From contig NZ_CP103950.1 of the NCBI RefSeq assembly GCF_030517065.1, positions 1,178,001 through 1,242,000 of the forward strand: a DNA stretch of 64,000 bases, read 5' to 3'. Positions within the stretch are counted from its first letter, which is position 1. Each line of letters starts with the position of its first letter. The notes beneath the pieces are model-generated. The model worked only from the letters and a program-made list of their open reading frames with translations, had not been told where the DNA came from and did not search any database. The position numbers and the translations under genes are program-made. This stretch comes from Riemerella columbina (GTDB lineage: Bacteria; Bacteroidota; Bacteroidia; Flavobacteriales; Weeksellaceae). Shown here one piece after another: positions 7,896 through 16,201 of this stretch.

Positions 7896-8231
7896 TTAAT
7901 AATAATGTTTGTAAATATAGGAAATTAACATAATCATCACATTGATAATGGCTAAAAAAGTTAAAATATTGCCATATTTTCGCTTTCTGTCAATCAAACT
8001 GATGCCGCCAAATACCGCAAAAAGCACCAAAGTATAAATGGCAGGAAATATCTGAAAAGCCGCCGAAAAATCGCCTTTTAATAATAAAACAAATGCCCGC
8101 TGGGAGCCACATCCCAAGCAATCAAGCCCGAATAATTTTTTGGTGGGGCAGGGGAGCATATAATCTTCTATCGCCATGGTTTTTGCCACAAAGATAAAAA
8201 TTTGTGACCAATACTTATCATTATTTTTCAT
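7896..8231 (-). CDS. DUF2752 membrane protein
   Basis: This 111-residue protein carries the DUF2752 signature: CPTKKLFGLDCLGCGSQRA (a CP...G...C.GCG..RA pattern), followed by an amphipathic stretch (LLLKGDFSAAFQIFP) and two to three transmembrane helices. The conserved cysteines and arginine sit at the membrane edge and may bind a metal or partner, but no function is established. The start at 8231 gives an N-terminal hydrophilic extension. A later Met (position 20, base 8174) would put the signature nearer the N-terminus as in many family members. It is transcribed with the CCC-motif gene. Confidence 0.75.
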   Translation of the reverse strand: MKNNDKYWSQIFIFVAKTMAIEDYMLPCPTKKLFGLDCLGCGSQRAFVLLLKGDFSAAFQIFPAIYTLVLFAVFGGISLIDRKRKYGNILTFLAIINVMIMLISYIYKHYY

Positions 8232-8310
8232 AAGTTTGTATAATCCAAACGCTTATTTTTGATGTACTTTTGTGAAAATATGGACCAATAACCTCAATTA
8301 TTTTAAAAAT

Positions 8311-9077
8311 ATGAAACTTAAAATCTATCAGGCTGATGCCTTTACCAATCGTGTATTTTAAGGAAATCCTGCGGCAGTCTGTCCGATAGGCTATTGCAAA
8401 ATATAGCCGCCGAAAATAACCTCTCCGAAACGGCATTTTATACCAAAGAAAAAGACCATTATCAAATCCGATGGTTCACGCCAACTACGGAGGTGGATTT
8501 GTGTGGGCACGCCACTTTGGCAACGGCTTTTGTGCTTTGGGAATGCGAAAATCATACGGCAGACTTCATTCAGTTTCAGTCGCCGAGGTCTGGAGCGTTG
8601 GCGGTTACAAAAACGGAAGATGGCTTAACGCTTGATTTTCCTACTGACCACTACCACAAAGTACCGCTGACCAATGAGCTGATTGCAGGCTTTAACATAG
8701 CGCCAATAGCGGCTTATAGAGGTAAAGATGATTATCTATTTTTATACGAAAATGAAGGTCAAATAAAAGATTTATTCCTTGATTTTCAACAAGTTTCAAA
8801 ATTGAAAACACGAGGGGTTATTGTAACTGCCAAGGGTGAAAATACAGATTTTGTATCTCGTTTTTTTGCGCCTCGAGTGGGTGTAAATGAAGACCCTGTG
8901 TGCGGATCGGCTCATACTTTGCTAACGCCATTTTGGGCGAAGTGCTTGGGTAAAAATGAACTTACGGCTCTGCAACTTTCTCAGCGACAAGGCTTTTTAA
9001 AATGGAAAAACTTGGGCGATAGGGTAGCGCTAAGCGGTGAAGCACGCCTTTATCTTAAAGGAGAAATTTTTATTTAA
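8311..9077 (+). pseudogene. Broken PhzF-family isomerase gene
   Basis: The gene begins with a normal PhzF N-terminus at 8311 (MKLKIYQADAFTNRVF), but codon 17 is TAA (8359-8361), where the family has a glycine of FGGNPAAVC. Reading through, GNPAAVCP follows. A second lesion just after this (about 8383-8393) removes several codons and shifts the frame. From 8394 the frame continues intact as LQNIAAENNLSETAF through TPTTEVDLCGHATLA and EDPVCGSAHTLL to the end at 9077. PhzF-like proteins are diaminopimelate-epimerase-fold isomerases. The acidic residue of the NLSE motif and the GHATLAT and DPVCGSAH motifs are kept. The ORF could still make a protein from an internal codon, but it would lack the first beta strands. 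Most likely a recent pseudogene. Confidence 0.85.
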
Positions 9078-9188
9078 AAAAAGTTAAATTGGGAGATGGA
9101 AAAACGGAGCTTGGCACAGTCTAAGTGCTGAGGTTTCATAATGCCAAAATCAAAAAATATCCGTAACTTTACCGCAAATTTTAGAATT

Positions 9189-10025
9189 ATGATTGATTGG
9201 AAAATCGCAAAAGAATACGAAGATATCACTTATAAAAAATGCAATGGCGTGGCTCGGATTGCCTTTAATAGACCCGAAGTGCGCAATGCTTTTCGCCCCA
9301 AAACCACCTCAGAACTCTACGATGCGTTTTATGATGCGTACGAAGATCCCTCCATCGGCGTGGTTTTGCTCTCTGGCGAGGGTCCGAGTTCCAAAGATGG
9401 CGGTTGGGCATTTTGTAGCGGTGGCGACCAGAAAGCCCGTGGACATCAGGGGTATGTGGGGGAAGATGGCAGGCATCGCCTCAATATTTTGGAGGTGCAG
9501 CGCCTCATTCGCTTTATGCCGAAGGTGGTGATTGCCGTGGTGCCAGGCTGGGCAGTGGGTGGCGGGCACTCGTTGCATGTGGTTTGCGACCTCACTTTGG
9601 CGAGCCAAGAACACGCTATTTTTAAACAAACCGATGCCGATGTAACCAGCTTTGATGGCGGTTATGGTTCGGCGTATTTAGCCAAAATGGTGGGGCAGAA
9701 AAAAGCCCGAGAGATCTTTTTCTTAGGTAGAAATTACTCGGCACAAGAGGCGTTTGAGATGGGAATGGTCAATAAAGTGGTGCCACACGCCGAGCTGGAA
9801 GACACCGCTTACGAGTGGGCACAAGAGATTTTAGCCAAATCACCGACCTCTATTCGGATGCTCAAATTTGCGATGAACCTCACCGACGATGGTATGGTGG
9901 GACAGCAAGTTTTTGCTGGAGAAGCCACGCGCCTCGCTTATATGACCGACGAAGCCAAGGAAGGTCGCAATGCCTTTTTGGAAAAAAGAAAACCCGATTT
10001 TGGGGAAAATCAATGGATTTCGTAA
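9189..10025 (+). CDS. menB: 1,4-dihydroxy-2-naphthoyl-CoA synthase
   Basis: MenB closes the naphthoate ring of menaquinone by Dieckmann-type condensation of o-succinylbenzoyl-CoA. The crotonase fold is clear: IAFNRPEVRNAFRP, the oxyanion-hole region GGWAFCSGGDQKARGHQGY, VIAVVPGWAVGGGHSLHVVCDL, and the MenB-specific TDADVTSFDGGYGSAYLA. I start at 9189 (MIDWKIAKEYEDI), giving 278 residues, the usual length. The frame extends 16 codons upstream, but that extension is not family-like. The next gene on this strand, menA, acts two steps later in the same pathway, although 318 bp separate them. Cytoplasmic. Confidence 0.95.
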   Translation: MIDWKIAKEYEDITYKKCNGVARIAFNRPEVRNAFRPKTTSELYDAFYDAYEDPSIGVVLLSGEGPSSKDGGWAFCSGGDQKARGHQGYVGEDGRHRLNILEVQRLIRFMPKVVIAVVPGWAVGGGHSLHVVCDLTLASQEHAIFKQTDADVTSFDGGYGSAYLAKMVGQKKAREIFFLGRNYSAQEAFEMGMVNKVVPHAELEDTAYEWAQEILAKSPTSIRMLKFAMNLTDDGMVGQQVFAGEATRLAYMTDEAKEGRNAFLEKRKPDFGENQWIS

Positions 10026-10343
10026 CGCTATAAACCGCGTTTAGAACAAGAGAGCATAACGCTTTTATCCTTGCCACGCTTCAACATAAAAATAGAGCGT
10101 TGGTGGAAAATTGATGCCGAGCAAACTCTAAAAAATCCATAGGATATTGATAAGTAAAAAATCAAAATAAAGTATTATTATTTGATAATTTGATAAAACG
10201 AATTGAGTTCATTGAAAGTTGATTTTCGCCGAAATCAATTTTAACAAAACAATAAAAAAAAACAAAATAAGTTGGAGATTTAATACTTCCAATCATTAAA
10301 TTTTTTAATCATTGAATCTTTAAATCAAAAAAAGATAAACAGA
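10026..10343. other. Intergenic region between menB and menA
   Basis: These 318 bp contain no convincing gene. The first 110 bp are less AT-rich and can be read as LPRFNIKIERWWKID before a stop, without a start codon, perhaps a coding remnant. The rest is very AT-rich, with runs such as AATCATTAAATTTTTTAATC and TTGAATCTTTAAATC just before menA. Similar TTGAATCTTTGAAT strings occur at 51.3 kb. Confidence 0.5.
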
Positions 10344-11270
10344 ATGAAAACTTGGATACAAGCCGCACGCTTGCGTACACTCCCGCTCTCGATGAGTGGC
10401 ATTATTATGGGCGCTTTCATCGCTCGGTGGCAGCTCGTGCAGGAAGGCAAAACTTGGCAACTCAGCACCTTTATTTTGGCGATTATCGTTACTTTATTGT
10501 ATCAGATTTTGTCCAATTTTGCCAATGATTACGGCGATGGCATCAAAGGTACCGATGCCCAACGCAGCACCGAAGCGGAGGCTCGAGCGGTGGCATCAGG
10601 AAAGGTTACGGCACAGCAAATGAAGTTGGCGATGGGCATCACGGCGGCCTTGTCCTTCGTGGCGACAGTGGCATTGCTCTGGTCGGCTTTTTACCCTGAT
10701 GATATGCAGGCGTTTTTCGTGTTTATTGGCTTGGGCGTAGCGTGTATTTTGGCAGCCATTGGCTACACGGTGGGCAAAAAACCCTATGGTTACCTCGGTT
10801 TGGGCGATGCGATGGTGTTTCTATTTTTCGGCTGGGTATCGGTGGGTGGCAGCTATTTTCTCTTTACCAAAACTTGGGATTGGGCGATTTTGCTCCCTGC
10901 CACAGCGGTCGGAATGATGAGTGCTGCGGTGCTCAACCTTAATAATATGCGGGACATCGAGAGCGATAGAATGAGCGGAAAAAAAACCTTGGCTCTGCGT
11001 TTAGGATTTCGCAAAGCAATGATTTATCAAATGGTTTTAATGCAATTGCCTCTGATTTTGATTTTGCTATTTTTGGGACTCAAAGGCTTTTTCAAAACGG
11101 GCAACTATTACCCTTTTATCGTGATGATTTTGCTCTTCCCAATGATGGCGCTTCGCCGTAGAATCCTCCAAACTCAAGATCCAAAAGCCTTAGATCCCTT
11201 TCTAAAACAAGTGGGCATCATCACGCTGATGATGGCGATATTGTTGGCTTTCGGATTGAATTATTTTTAA
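10344..11270 (+). CDS. menA: 1,4-dihydroxy-2-naphthoate polyprenyltransferase
   Basis: This UbiA-family membrane prenyltransferase attaches the isoprenoid tail to dihydroxynaphthoate in menaquinone synthesis. It has 308 residues and about eight to nine transmembrane helices. The two aspartate-rich motifs are visible: NDYGDGIKGTD after helix 2 (first, Mg-prenyl diphosphate binding) and NNMRDIESDRMSGKKTLALRLG (second). The N-terminal WIQAARLRTLPLS is typical of MenA. It lies 29 bp ahead of the metallo-hydrolase gene on the same strand. Together with menB it indicates a menaquinone-based respiratory chain. Confidence 0.94.
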   Translation: MKTWIQAARLRTLPLSMSGIIMGAFIARWQLVQEGKTWQLSTFILAIIVTLLYQILSNFANDYGDGIKGTDAQRSTEAEARAVASGKVTAQQMKLAMGITAALSFVATVALLWSAFYPDDMQAFFVFIGLGVACILAAIGYTVGKKPYGYLGLGDAMVFLFFGWVSVGGSYFLFTKTWDWAILLPATAVGMMSAAVLNLNNMRDIESDRMSGKKTLALRLGFRKAMIYQMVLMQLPLILILLFLGLKGFFKTGNYYPFIVMILLFPMMALRRRILQTQDPKALDPFLKQVGIITLMMAILLAFGLNYF

Positions 11271-11299
11271 AATTTAAATCCATTAACCTTAAAAATATA

Positions 11300-11983
11300 A
11301 TGATGACAATACAATTTCTCGGACAAAACTGTTTTCTATTCAACCACAATGGAAAAACCATTCTTACCGACCCTTTTTACAACTTTCAGAAAGAACAATC
11401 AGGCTTTGATATTTCAGCGCAAAAGATTGATTATGTGTTGATTACCCACGCTCATGGCGACCACACTGCCGATGTGCAGGAAGTCCTCAAACATCACCCC
11501 GAAGCGGTACTCATTGCCCAACCAGAAATTTGCGGCTATTATGGACATTCCCACAATATAGATCTCAATTTTGGCGGTTCTACCACGATTGATAACCTTA
11601 GAATTTCCATGGTGCCTGCCTCGCATACCAGCTCTTTTCCTGATGGTGTGTATGGTGGCGAACCTGCAGGATATATGTTCCAACTGGGCGACCAAACCCT
11701 TTATTTGGCAGGCGATACAAGCGTAATGGCGGATATGGCGTTGTTTCCCAAAATCTTTGGCGAGATTCAGCTTTCCATTTTACCGATTGGCGGACATTAT
11801 ACAATGTGTCCTAATAGAGCCAGTTTTGCCGCCGCCGAACTCCTAAAAACCAAGAAAGTCATCGGCTGTCATTTTGATACGTTTCCACCGATTAGCATAG
11901 ACCATCAGAATGCCAAACAATACTTTGAAGACCGAGATGTAACGCTGGTTCTTCCTAAATTGGGCGAGGTTTTTGAGTTTTAA
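11300..11983 (+). CDS. Metal-dependent hydrolase, UPF0173 / beta-lactamase superfamily
   Basis: This 227-residue metallo-beta-lactamase-fold protein has the metal-ligand motif THAHGDHTAD (HxHxDH), a PASHTSSFPDG histidine, YLAGDTSVMADM (Asp ligand), and a late CHFDTFPPI histidine. This set is characteristic of the UPF0173 hydrolases (YtkL type), whose physiological substrate is not known. It has no signal peptide and is probably cytoplasmic. It may be cotranscribed with menA (29 bp gap), but no pathway link to menaquinone is established. The tandem ATGs at 11300 and 11303 make the start uncertain by one codon. Confidence 0.88.
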   Translation: MMTIQFLGQNCFLFNHNGKTILTDPFYNFQKEQSGFDISAQKIDYVLITHAHGDHTADVQEVLKHHPEAVLIAQPEICGYYGHSHNIDLNFGGSTTIDNLRISMVPASHTSSFPDGVYGGEPAGYMFQLGDQTLYLAGDTSVMADMALFPKIFGEIQLSILPIGGHYTMCPNRASFAAAELLKTKKVIGCHFDTFPPISIDHQNAKQYFEDRDVTLVLPKLGEVFEF

Positions 11984-12010
11984 AATTACGCCATATCGAC
12001 AGGAGAAATC

Positions 12011-12041
12011 TTGGATTTTACAATATAAAATCGTACATTTG
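12011..12041 (+). promoter_or_regulatory. gyrB promoter
   Basis: TTG at 12011-12013, 20 bp spacer, TACATTTG at 12034-12041, fitting TTG-N19/20-TAnnTTTG. The ATG of gyrB follows 26 bp later. Confidence 0.7.
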
Positions 12042-12067
12042 TATTCTTTTTAAAATACGAAAAAATT

Positions 12068-14002
12068 ATGAGTAATAAACAATATACAGCCAGTAGTATC
12101 CAGTCTTTGGAAGGGATAGAACATGTGAGGTTAAGACCGTCAATGTACATTGGAGATGTGGGCGTAAGAGGTTTGCATCATTTGGTTTATGAGGTGGTGG
12201 ATAACTCTATTGATGAGGCTTTAGCCGGTTTTTGTGACACCATTACCGTAACCATTCACGAGGGAAATTCCATCAGTGTGAGAGATAATGGGCGTGGTAT
12301 TCCTGTGGATTTTCACGAAAAGGAACAAAAATCAGCGTTGGAGGTGGTAATGACCAAAATCGGTGCTGGTGGTAAATTTGATAAAGACTCTTATAAAGTT
12401 TCTGGGGGGCTCCACGGTGTGGGGGTTTCGTGTGTTAATGCGCTATCTACCAGTACAATAGCGACCGTTTATAGAGATGGTAAAATCTATCAACAAAGAT
12501 ATTCTAAAGGTAAAGCCTTAGAAGATGTGCAGGAATTAGGCATCACAGAAGATAGAGGTACGGAAGTTTTCTTCCAACCTGATGATACCATTTTTAATGA
12601 ATTGGTGTATAATTACAGCACACTTTCAGCGAGGTTGAGAGAATTGGCATACCTTAATAAAGGTATTACGATTACCATTATTGATGAAAGAGAAAAAGAT
12701 GAAAACGGTCAGTTTTTGCAAGAAACTTTCCACTCCGAAGGCGGTCTCAAGGAATTTGTAGAATTTATAGACGGCAATAGAGAAGCCATTATGGGCAATG
12801 TGATTTTTATGGAGGGCGAGCGTGACGATATCCCTGTGGAAGTGGCGATGAGATACAATACTTCCTTCACCGAAAATCTACATTCCTATGTCAATAACAT
12901 CAATACCCACGAAGGCGGTACGCACCTAACGGGCTTTAGAAGGGCTTTAACGCGAACGCTTAAAAAATACGCCGATGATTTAGGCATTCCTCAAAAGGAA
13001 AAAGTGGAAGTAACGGGAGACGACTTCCGCGAAGGTTTAACCGCCGTGATTTCCGTTAAAGTAATGGAGCCTCAGTTTGAAGGACAGACCAAAACGAAAT
13101 TAGGAAACTCTGAAGTTTCTGGTGCTGTGGATAAAATCGTGGGCGAAATGCTGACCAACTTCCTTGAAGAAAACCCTAACGAAGCTAAACAAATCGTTCA
13201 AAAAGTGGTATTGGCAGCCAAGGCAAGACAAGCCGCGAAGAAAGCCCGAGAAATGGTACAGCGCAAATCTCCGATGGGAGGTGTGGGATTGCCTGGTAAA
13301 CTTTCGGATTGTTCTTCTAAAGATCCAGAAATCTCCGAAATCTTCTTAGTGGAGGGGGATTCCGCAGGTGGAACCGCCAAACAAGGGCGAGACAGACACT
13401 TCCAAGCCATTTTTCCTTTACGAGGGAAAATCCTCAATGTGGAAAAATCTATGATCCACAAAGTCTATGATAATGAAGAGATTAAAAATATCTACACCGC
13501 ATTGGGCGTAAGCGTGGGGACAGAAGAAGATAGTAAAGCGTTGAACTTAAGTAAGTTAAGATATCATAAAATTGTGATTATGACCGATGCCGATATTGAT
13601 GGCTCGCATATTTCTACCTTAATTTTGACCTTCTTCTTCCGTTATATGAAGGAGTTGATAGAGCAAGGCTATGTGTATATTGCATCGCCACCATTATATC
13701 AATTGAAAAAAGGCAACAAAAAAGTATATGCGTGGAACGAAAAAGAACGCGAGGAAAAAACTTTAGAAATGTCTGCCGATGGTAGAGGGGTAGAGGTGCA
13801 GCGCTATAAAGGTCTTGGGGAAATGAACCCTGAGCAGTTGTGGGAAACCACCCTCAACCCAGAAAATAGAATTTTAAAGCAAGTGAATATTGATAACGCT
13901 GGCGAGGCGGATAGAATTTTCTCTATGTTAATGGGCGATGAAGTGCCACCAAGGAGAGAATTTATCGAGAAAAATGCCGTTTATGCCAATATTGATGCTT
14001 AA
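12068..14002 (+). CDS. gyrB: DNA gyrase subunit B
   Basis: GyrB supplies the ATPase and TOPRIM parts of gyrase, which introduces negative supercoils. In this 644-residue protein the GHKL ATPase has EHVRLRPSMYIGD, VVDNSIDEALAG, DNGRGIP and SGGLHGVGVSCVNALS. The transducer has QTKTKLGNSEV. The TOPRIM domain shows EGDSAGGTAKQGRDR and the metal-binding TDADIDGSHI, and the C-terminus has RYKGLGEMNPEQLWETT. GyrB is distinguished from ParE by the SAGGTAKQGRD form of the TOPRIM motif. Length fits GyrB without the proteobacterial insert. gyrA is not in the window. A consensus promoter precedes the gene, and it appears to be transcribed alone. Confidence 0.96.
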   Translation: MSNKQYTASSIQSLEGIEHVRLRPSMYIGDVGVRGLHHLVYEVVDNSIDEALAGFCDTITVTIHEGNSISVRDNGRGIPVDFHEKEQKSALEVVMTKIGAGGKFDKDSYKVSGGLHGVGVSCVNALSTSTIATVYRDGKIYQQRYSKGKALEDVQELGITEDRGTEVFFQPDDTIFNELVYNYSTLSARLRELAYLNKGITITIIDEREKDENGQFLQETFHSEGGLKEFVEFIDGNREAIMGNVIFMEGERDDIPVEVAMRYNTSFTENLHSYVNNINTHEGGTHLTGFRRALTRTLKKYADDLGIPQKEKVEVTGDDFREGLTAVISVKVMEPQFEGQTKTKLGNSEVSGAVDKIVGEMLTNFLEENPNEAKQIVQKVVLAAKARQAAKKAREMVQRKSPMGGVGLPGKLSDCSSKDPEISEIFLVEGDSAGGTAKQGRDRHFQAIFPLRGKILNVEKSMIHKVYDNEEIKNIYTALGVSVGTEEDSKALNLSKLRYHKIVIMTDADIDGSHISTLILTFFFRYMKELIEQGYVYIASPPLYQLKKGNKKVYAWNEKEREEKTLEMSADGRGVEVQRYKGLGEMNPEQLWETTLNPENRILKQVNIDNAGEADRIFSMLMGDEVPPRREFIEKNAVYANIDA

Positions 14003-14075
14003 AGGCCTTGTTTTGGCATAGTTTTAGCAAATCTCACAGCAATTCATAACAATAGTAACTTAAAAATTTAAAATG

Positions 14076-14501
14076 ATGAAGAAATTATTCTTAACTTGTG
14101 GGATTTTAGGATTACTGGCAGTTTCTTGCGATAAAAATTCAGAAAAACATGCCGTAACCAGCGAAGTAACCACAGTAAAAGGCGAAAATGTTGCTGATGC
14201 ACAGCAGGATTTAAATCAAGAAGTGATTGATGCACAAAATGCATTAAACGAGGCTCAAAACGCTTTAGACAAAGCCAAAAAAGAAGGCAACCCAACTTTG
14301 GTTGATGTGGCTCAGAAAAAAGTAGATGAGTTGCAGTGGAAGTTAGATGAAATCCAAGCCAGAGCAGGAAAAAAAATCAGAGGGGTTAATGGCGCCGCTG
14401 AAAATGCTGATAAGGTTTTGGACAACACCGTGAAATCGGCAGAAGCCCAAACCGACAATATAGAAGAAGCGGCTAAAGAAATTAAAAAAGCTGTAAAATA
14501 A
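14076..14501 (+). CDS. Small lipoprotein with coiled-coil helices
   Basis: The gene encodes 141 residues from the ATG at 14076 (one more codon upstream at 14073 is possible). An N-terminal lipoprotein signal ends with lipobox AVSC (Cys18), so the mature protein should be membrane-anchored. The rest is almost all alpha-helical, with Ala/Gln/Asn/Lys/Glu heptad-like runs (DAQNALNEAQNALDKAKKEG) and a C-terminal second amphipathic helix after a short RGVNGAAENA break. It has no recognised enzymatic motif. It could be a cell-envelope spacer or stress protein, but this is undetermined. A strong terminator follows, and the convergent gene beyond it encodes another small amphipathic-helix protein. Confidence 0.7.
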   Translation: MKKLFLTCGILGLLAVSCDKNSEKHAVTSEVTTVKGENVADAQQDLNQEVIDAQNALNEAQNALDKAKKEGNPTLVDVAQKKVDELQWKLDEIQARAGKKIRGVNGAAENADKVLDNTVKSAEAQTDNIEEAAKEIKKAVK

Positions 14502-14527
14502 GAAATTCAATCTTATGTAACAAAGAG

Positions 14528-14560
14528 CCGCCACTCGCTTAGCGAGTGGCGGTCTTTTTG
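14528..14560 (+). terminator. Strong Rho-independent terminator
   Basis: A perfect 11-bp GC-rich stem, CCGCCACTCGC (14528-14538) with GCGAGTGGCGG (14542-14552), has a 3-base loop and is followed by TCTTTTTGG. Confidence 0.92.
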
Positions 14561-14585
14561 GAAAAAATAAAGCAGAAATAGAGAA

Positions 14586-14831
14586 CTATTTCAAGTGGTC
14601 TTTAGTAAAATCTTCCACTTTAGATTTTAGTTCTTGGGCTTTTTCTTGTGCTTGGTCGGCTAAATCGCTGGCTTTGGCTTTCGCCTCATTTCCTAAGCGA
14701 GACAATTGGTCTTTCGCTTCGTCCAATTTGCTGTCTAATGTATTTTTAGGAGCTGATTTTTTACATTTCCAAAAAGCAAAAGCGCCCAAACCAAGTAATG
14801 CTAAAAGTCCGTTTCTTTTTGTCTTGTTCAT
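14586..14831 (-). CDS. YtxH-like small protein with one membrane helix
   Basis: This 81-residue protein has one transmembrane or signal-like segment (residues about 7-22, NGLLALLGLGAFAFWKC) followed by a lysine-rich amphipathic helix with repeated SKLDEAKDQLSRLGNEAKAK-type heptads to the C-terminus. The arrangement resembles YtxH/stress-type membrane-tethered helical proteins. No catalytic residues are seen. The gene is convergent with the lipoprotein gene across the terminator at 14.5 kb and has 243 bp of AT-rich upstream DNA. Confidence 0.6.
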   Translation of the reverse strand: MNKTKRNGLLALLGLGAFAFWKCKKSAPKNTLDSKLDEAKDQLSRLGNEAKAKASDLADQAQEKAQELKSKVEDFTKDHLK

Positions 14832-14976
14832 AATTAGATGTTTTTGAGTTATATAAGAATGAGAGGAAAAAATCGTGCCAATCTATCCAATCGTATGATT
14901 GATGAAAATAATTACACCGATTTTACATTATAACTATTTGATAATAATAGACTTAGTTTTTCATTGAAATAAAAAC

Positions 14977-15008
14977 TTGACAAAGGGGTATTCTAAATCG
15001 TATATTTG
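14977..15008 (+). promoter_or_regulatory. queA promoter
   Basis: TTG at 14977-14979, 21 bp spacer, TATATTTG at 15001-15008, a good Bacteroidota sigma-A type promoter 66 bp before the start codon. Confidence 0.6.
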
Positions 15009-15074
15009 CAAAATAAAAAATGATTTTAATTCATTTTTACTAATTTTTATATTTTTTAACATTAAATATTTTGA

Positions 15075-16124
15075 ATGAAAACTTCTGATTTTAATTTTGA
15101 CTTACCTGCAGAACTTTTAGCCGAGCATCCTTCTGAACACAGAGATGAAGCAAGGCTGATGGTTCTCAACAGAAAAGACCAAACCATAGAGCATAAACTA
15201 TTCAAAGATGTGGTAGATTATTTTGATGAAAATGATTTATTTATCTTTAATAATACCAAGGTATTCCCAGCAAGGTTATACGGAAATAAAGAAAAAACTG
15301 GCGCTAAAATAGAAGTTTTCCTTTTAAGAGAGTTGGATAAGGAAACCCGTGTTTGGGATGTTTTGGTAGACCCCGCAAGAAAAATAAGAATTGGCAATAA
15401 ATTATTCTTTGATGAAAACGAATCCCTCGTTGCCGAAGTGATTGATAACACCACTTCTCGTGGAAGAACACTAAGATTTTTGTACGATGGCAGTTATGAA
15501 GAATTTCGTGCAAAGCTCAAAGAATTGGGCGAAACACCACTGCCTAAATACATTAAAAGAGAAGTAGAGCCAGAAGATGCGGAGCGCTATCAAACCATTT
15601 ATGCAAAATATGAAGGCGCTGTGGCAGCTCCTACGGCAGGTTTGCACTTTTCTAAACACTTGATGAAGCGTCTGGAAATCAAAGGTATCAACTTTGCTGA
15701 AGTGACTTTGCATGTGGGCTTAGGGACTTTTAACCCGATAGAAGTGGAAGACTTATCTAAGCACAAAATGGAATGTGAGGAAGCCATCATTGACCAAAAA
15801 AATGTGGATATCATCAATAAAGCGATAGAGGAGGATCGCAGAATTTGTGCCGTGGGAACCACCACTATGCGGACCATAGAGACTTCCGTATCTTCCAATA
15901 GAAGGCTGAGCCCTTACCATGGATGGACCAATAAATTCATCTATCCGCCGTATGATTTCGGTATTGCTAATGCGATGATTACCAACTTCCACACGCCTAA
16001 ATCTACACTGATTATGATGATTGCCGCCTTTGCAGGTAAAGATTTTGTAATGCACGCCTACGAAGAAGCGGTAAAAGAAAAATACAAATTCTATTCGTAT
16101 GGAGATGCGATGCTTATTCTCTAA
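15075..16124 (+). CDS. queA: S-adenosylmethionine:tRNA ribosyltransferase-isomerase
   Basis: QueA transfers and isomerises the ribosyl part of SAM onto 7-aminomethyl-7-deazaguanine in tRNA, giving epoxyqueuosine. This 349-residue protein has the family motifs [54 protein letters not shown], and the C-terminal [18 protein letters not shown]. Length is typical. The next enzyme of the pathway, QueG, is encoded at 28.2 kb in this window, so the organism makes queuosine at least from the tRNA-bound precursor on. A hairpin terminator follows the stop. Confidence 0.96.
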   Translation: MKTSDFNFDLPAELLAEHPSEHRDEARLMVLNRKDQTIEHKLFKDVVDYFDENDLFIFNNTKVFPARLYGNKEKTGAKIEVFLLRELDKETRVWDVLVDPARKIRIGNKLFFDENESLVAEVIDNTTSRGRTLRFLYDGSYEEFRAKLKELGETPLPKYIKREVEPEDAERYQTIYAKYEGAVAAPTAGLHFSKHLMKRLEIKGINFAEVTLHVGLGTFNPIEVEDLSKHKMECEEAIIDQKNVDIINKAIEEDRRICAVGTTTMRTIETSVSSNRRLSPYHGWTNKFIYPPYDFGIANAMITNFHTPKSTLIMMIAAFAGKDFVMHAYEEAVKEKYKFYSYGDAMLIL

Positions 16125-16144
16125 AAAATAACCCTTTATAATGA

Positions 16145-16189
16145 AGATTTGGTAATGATGAAAATTGTTACCAAATCTATTTTTATTTT
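16145..16189 (+). terminator. Terminator after queA
   Basis: An 11-bp stem AGATTTGGTAA (16145-16155) with TTACCAAATCT (16168-16178) is followed by TATTTTTATTTT. Confidence 0.8.
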
Positions 16190-16201
16190 ATCAAACAAAC
16201 A

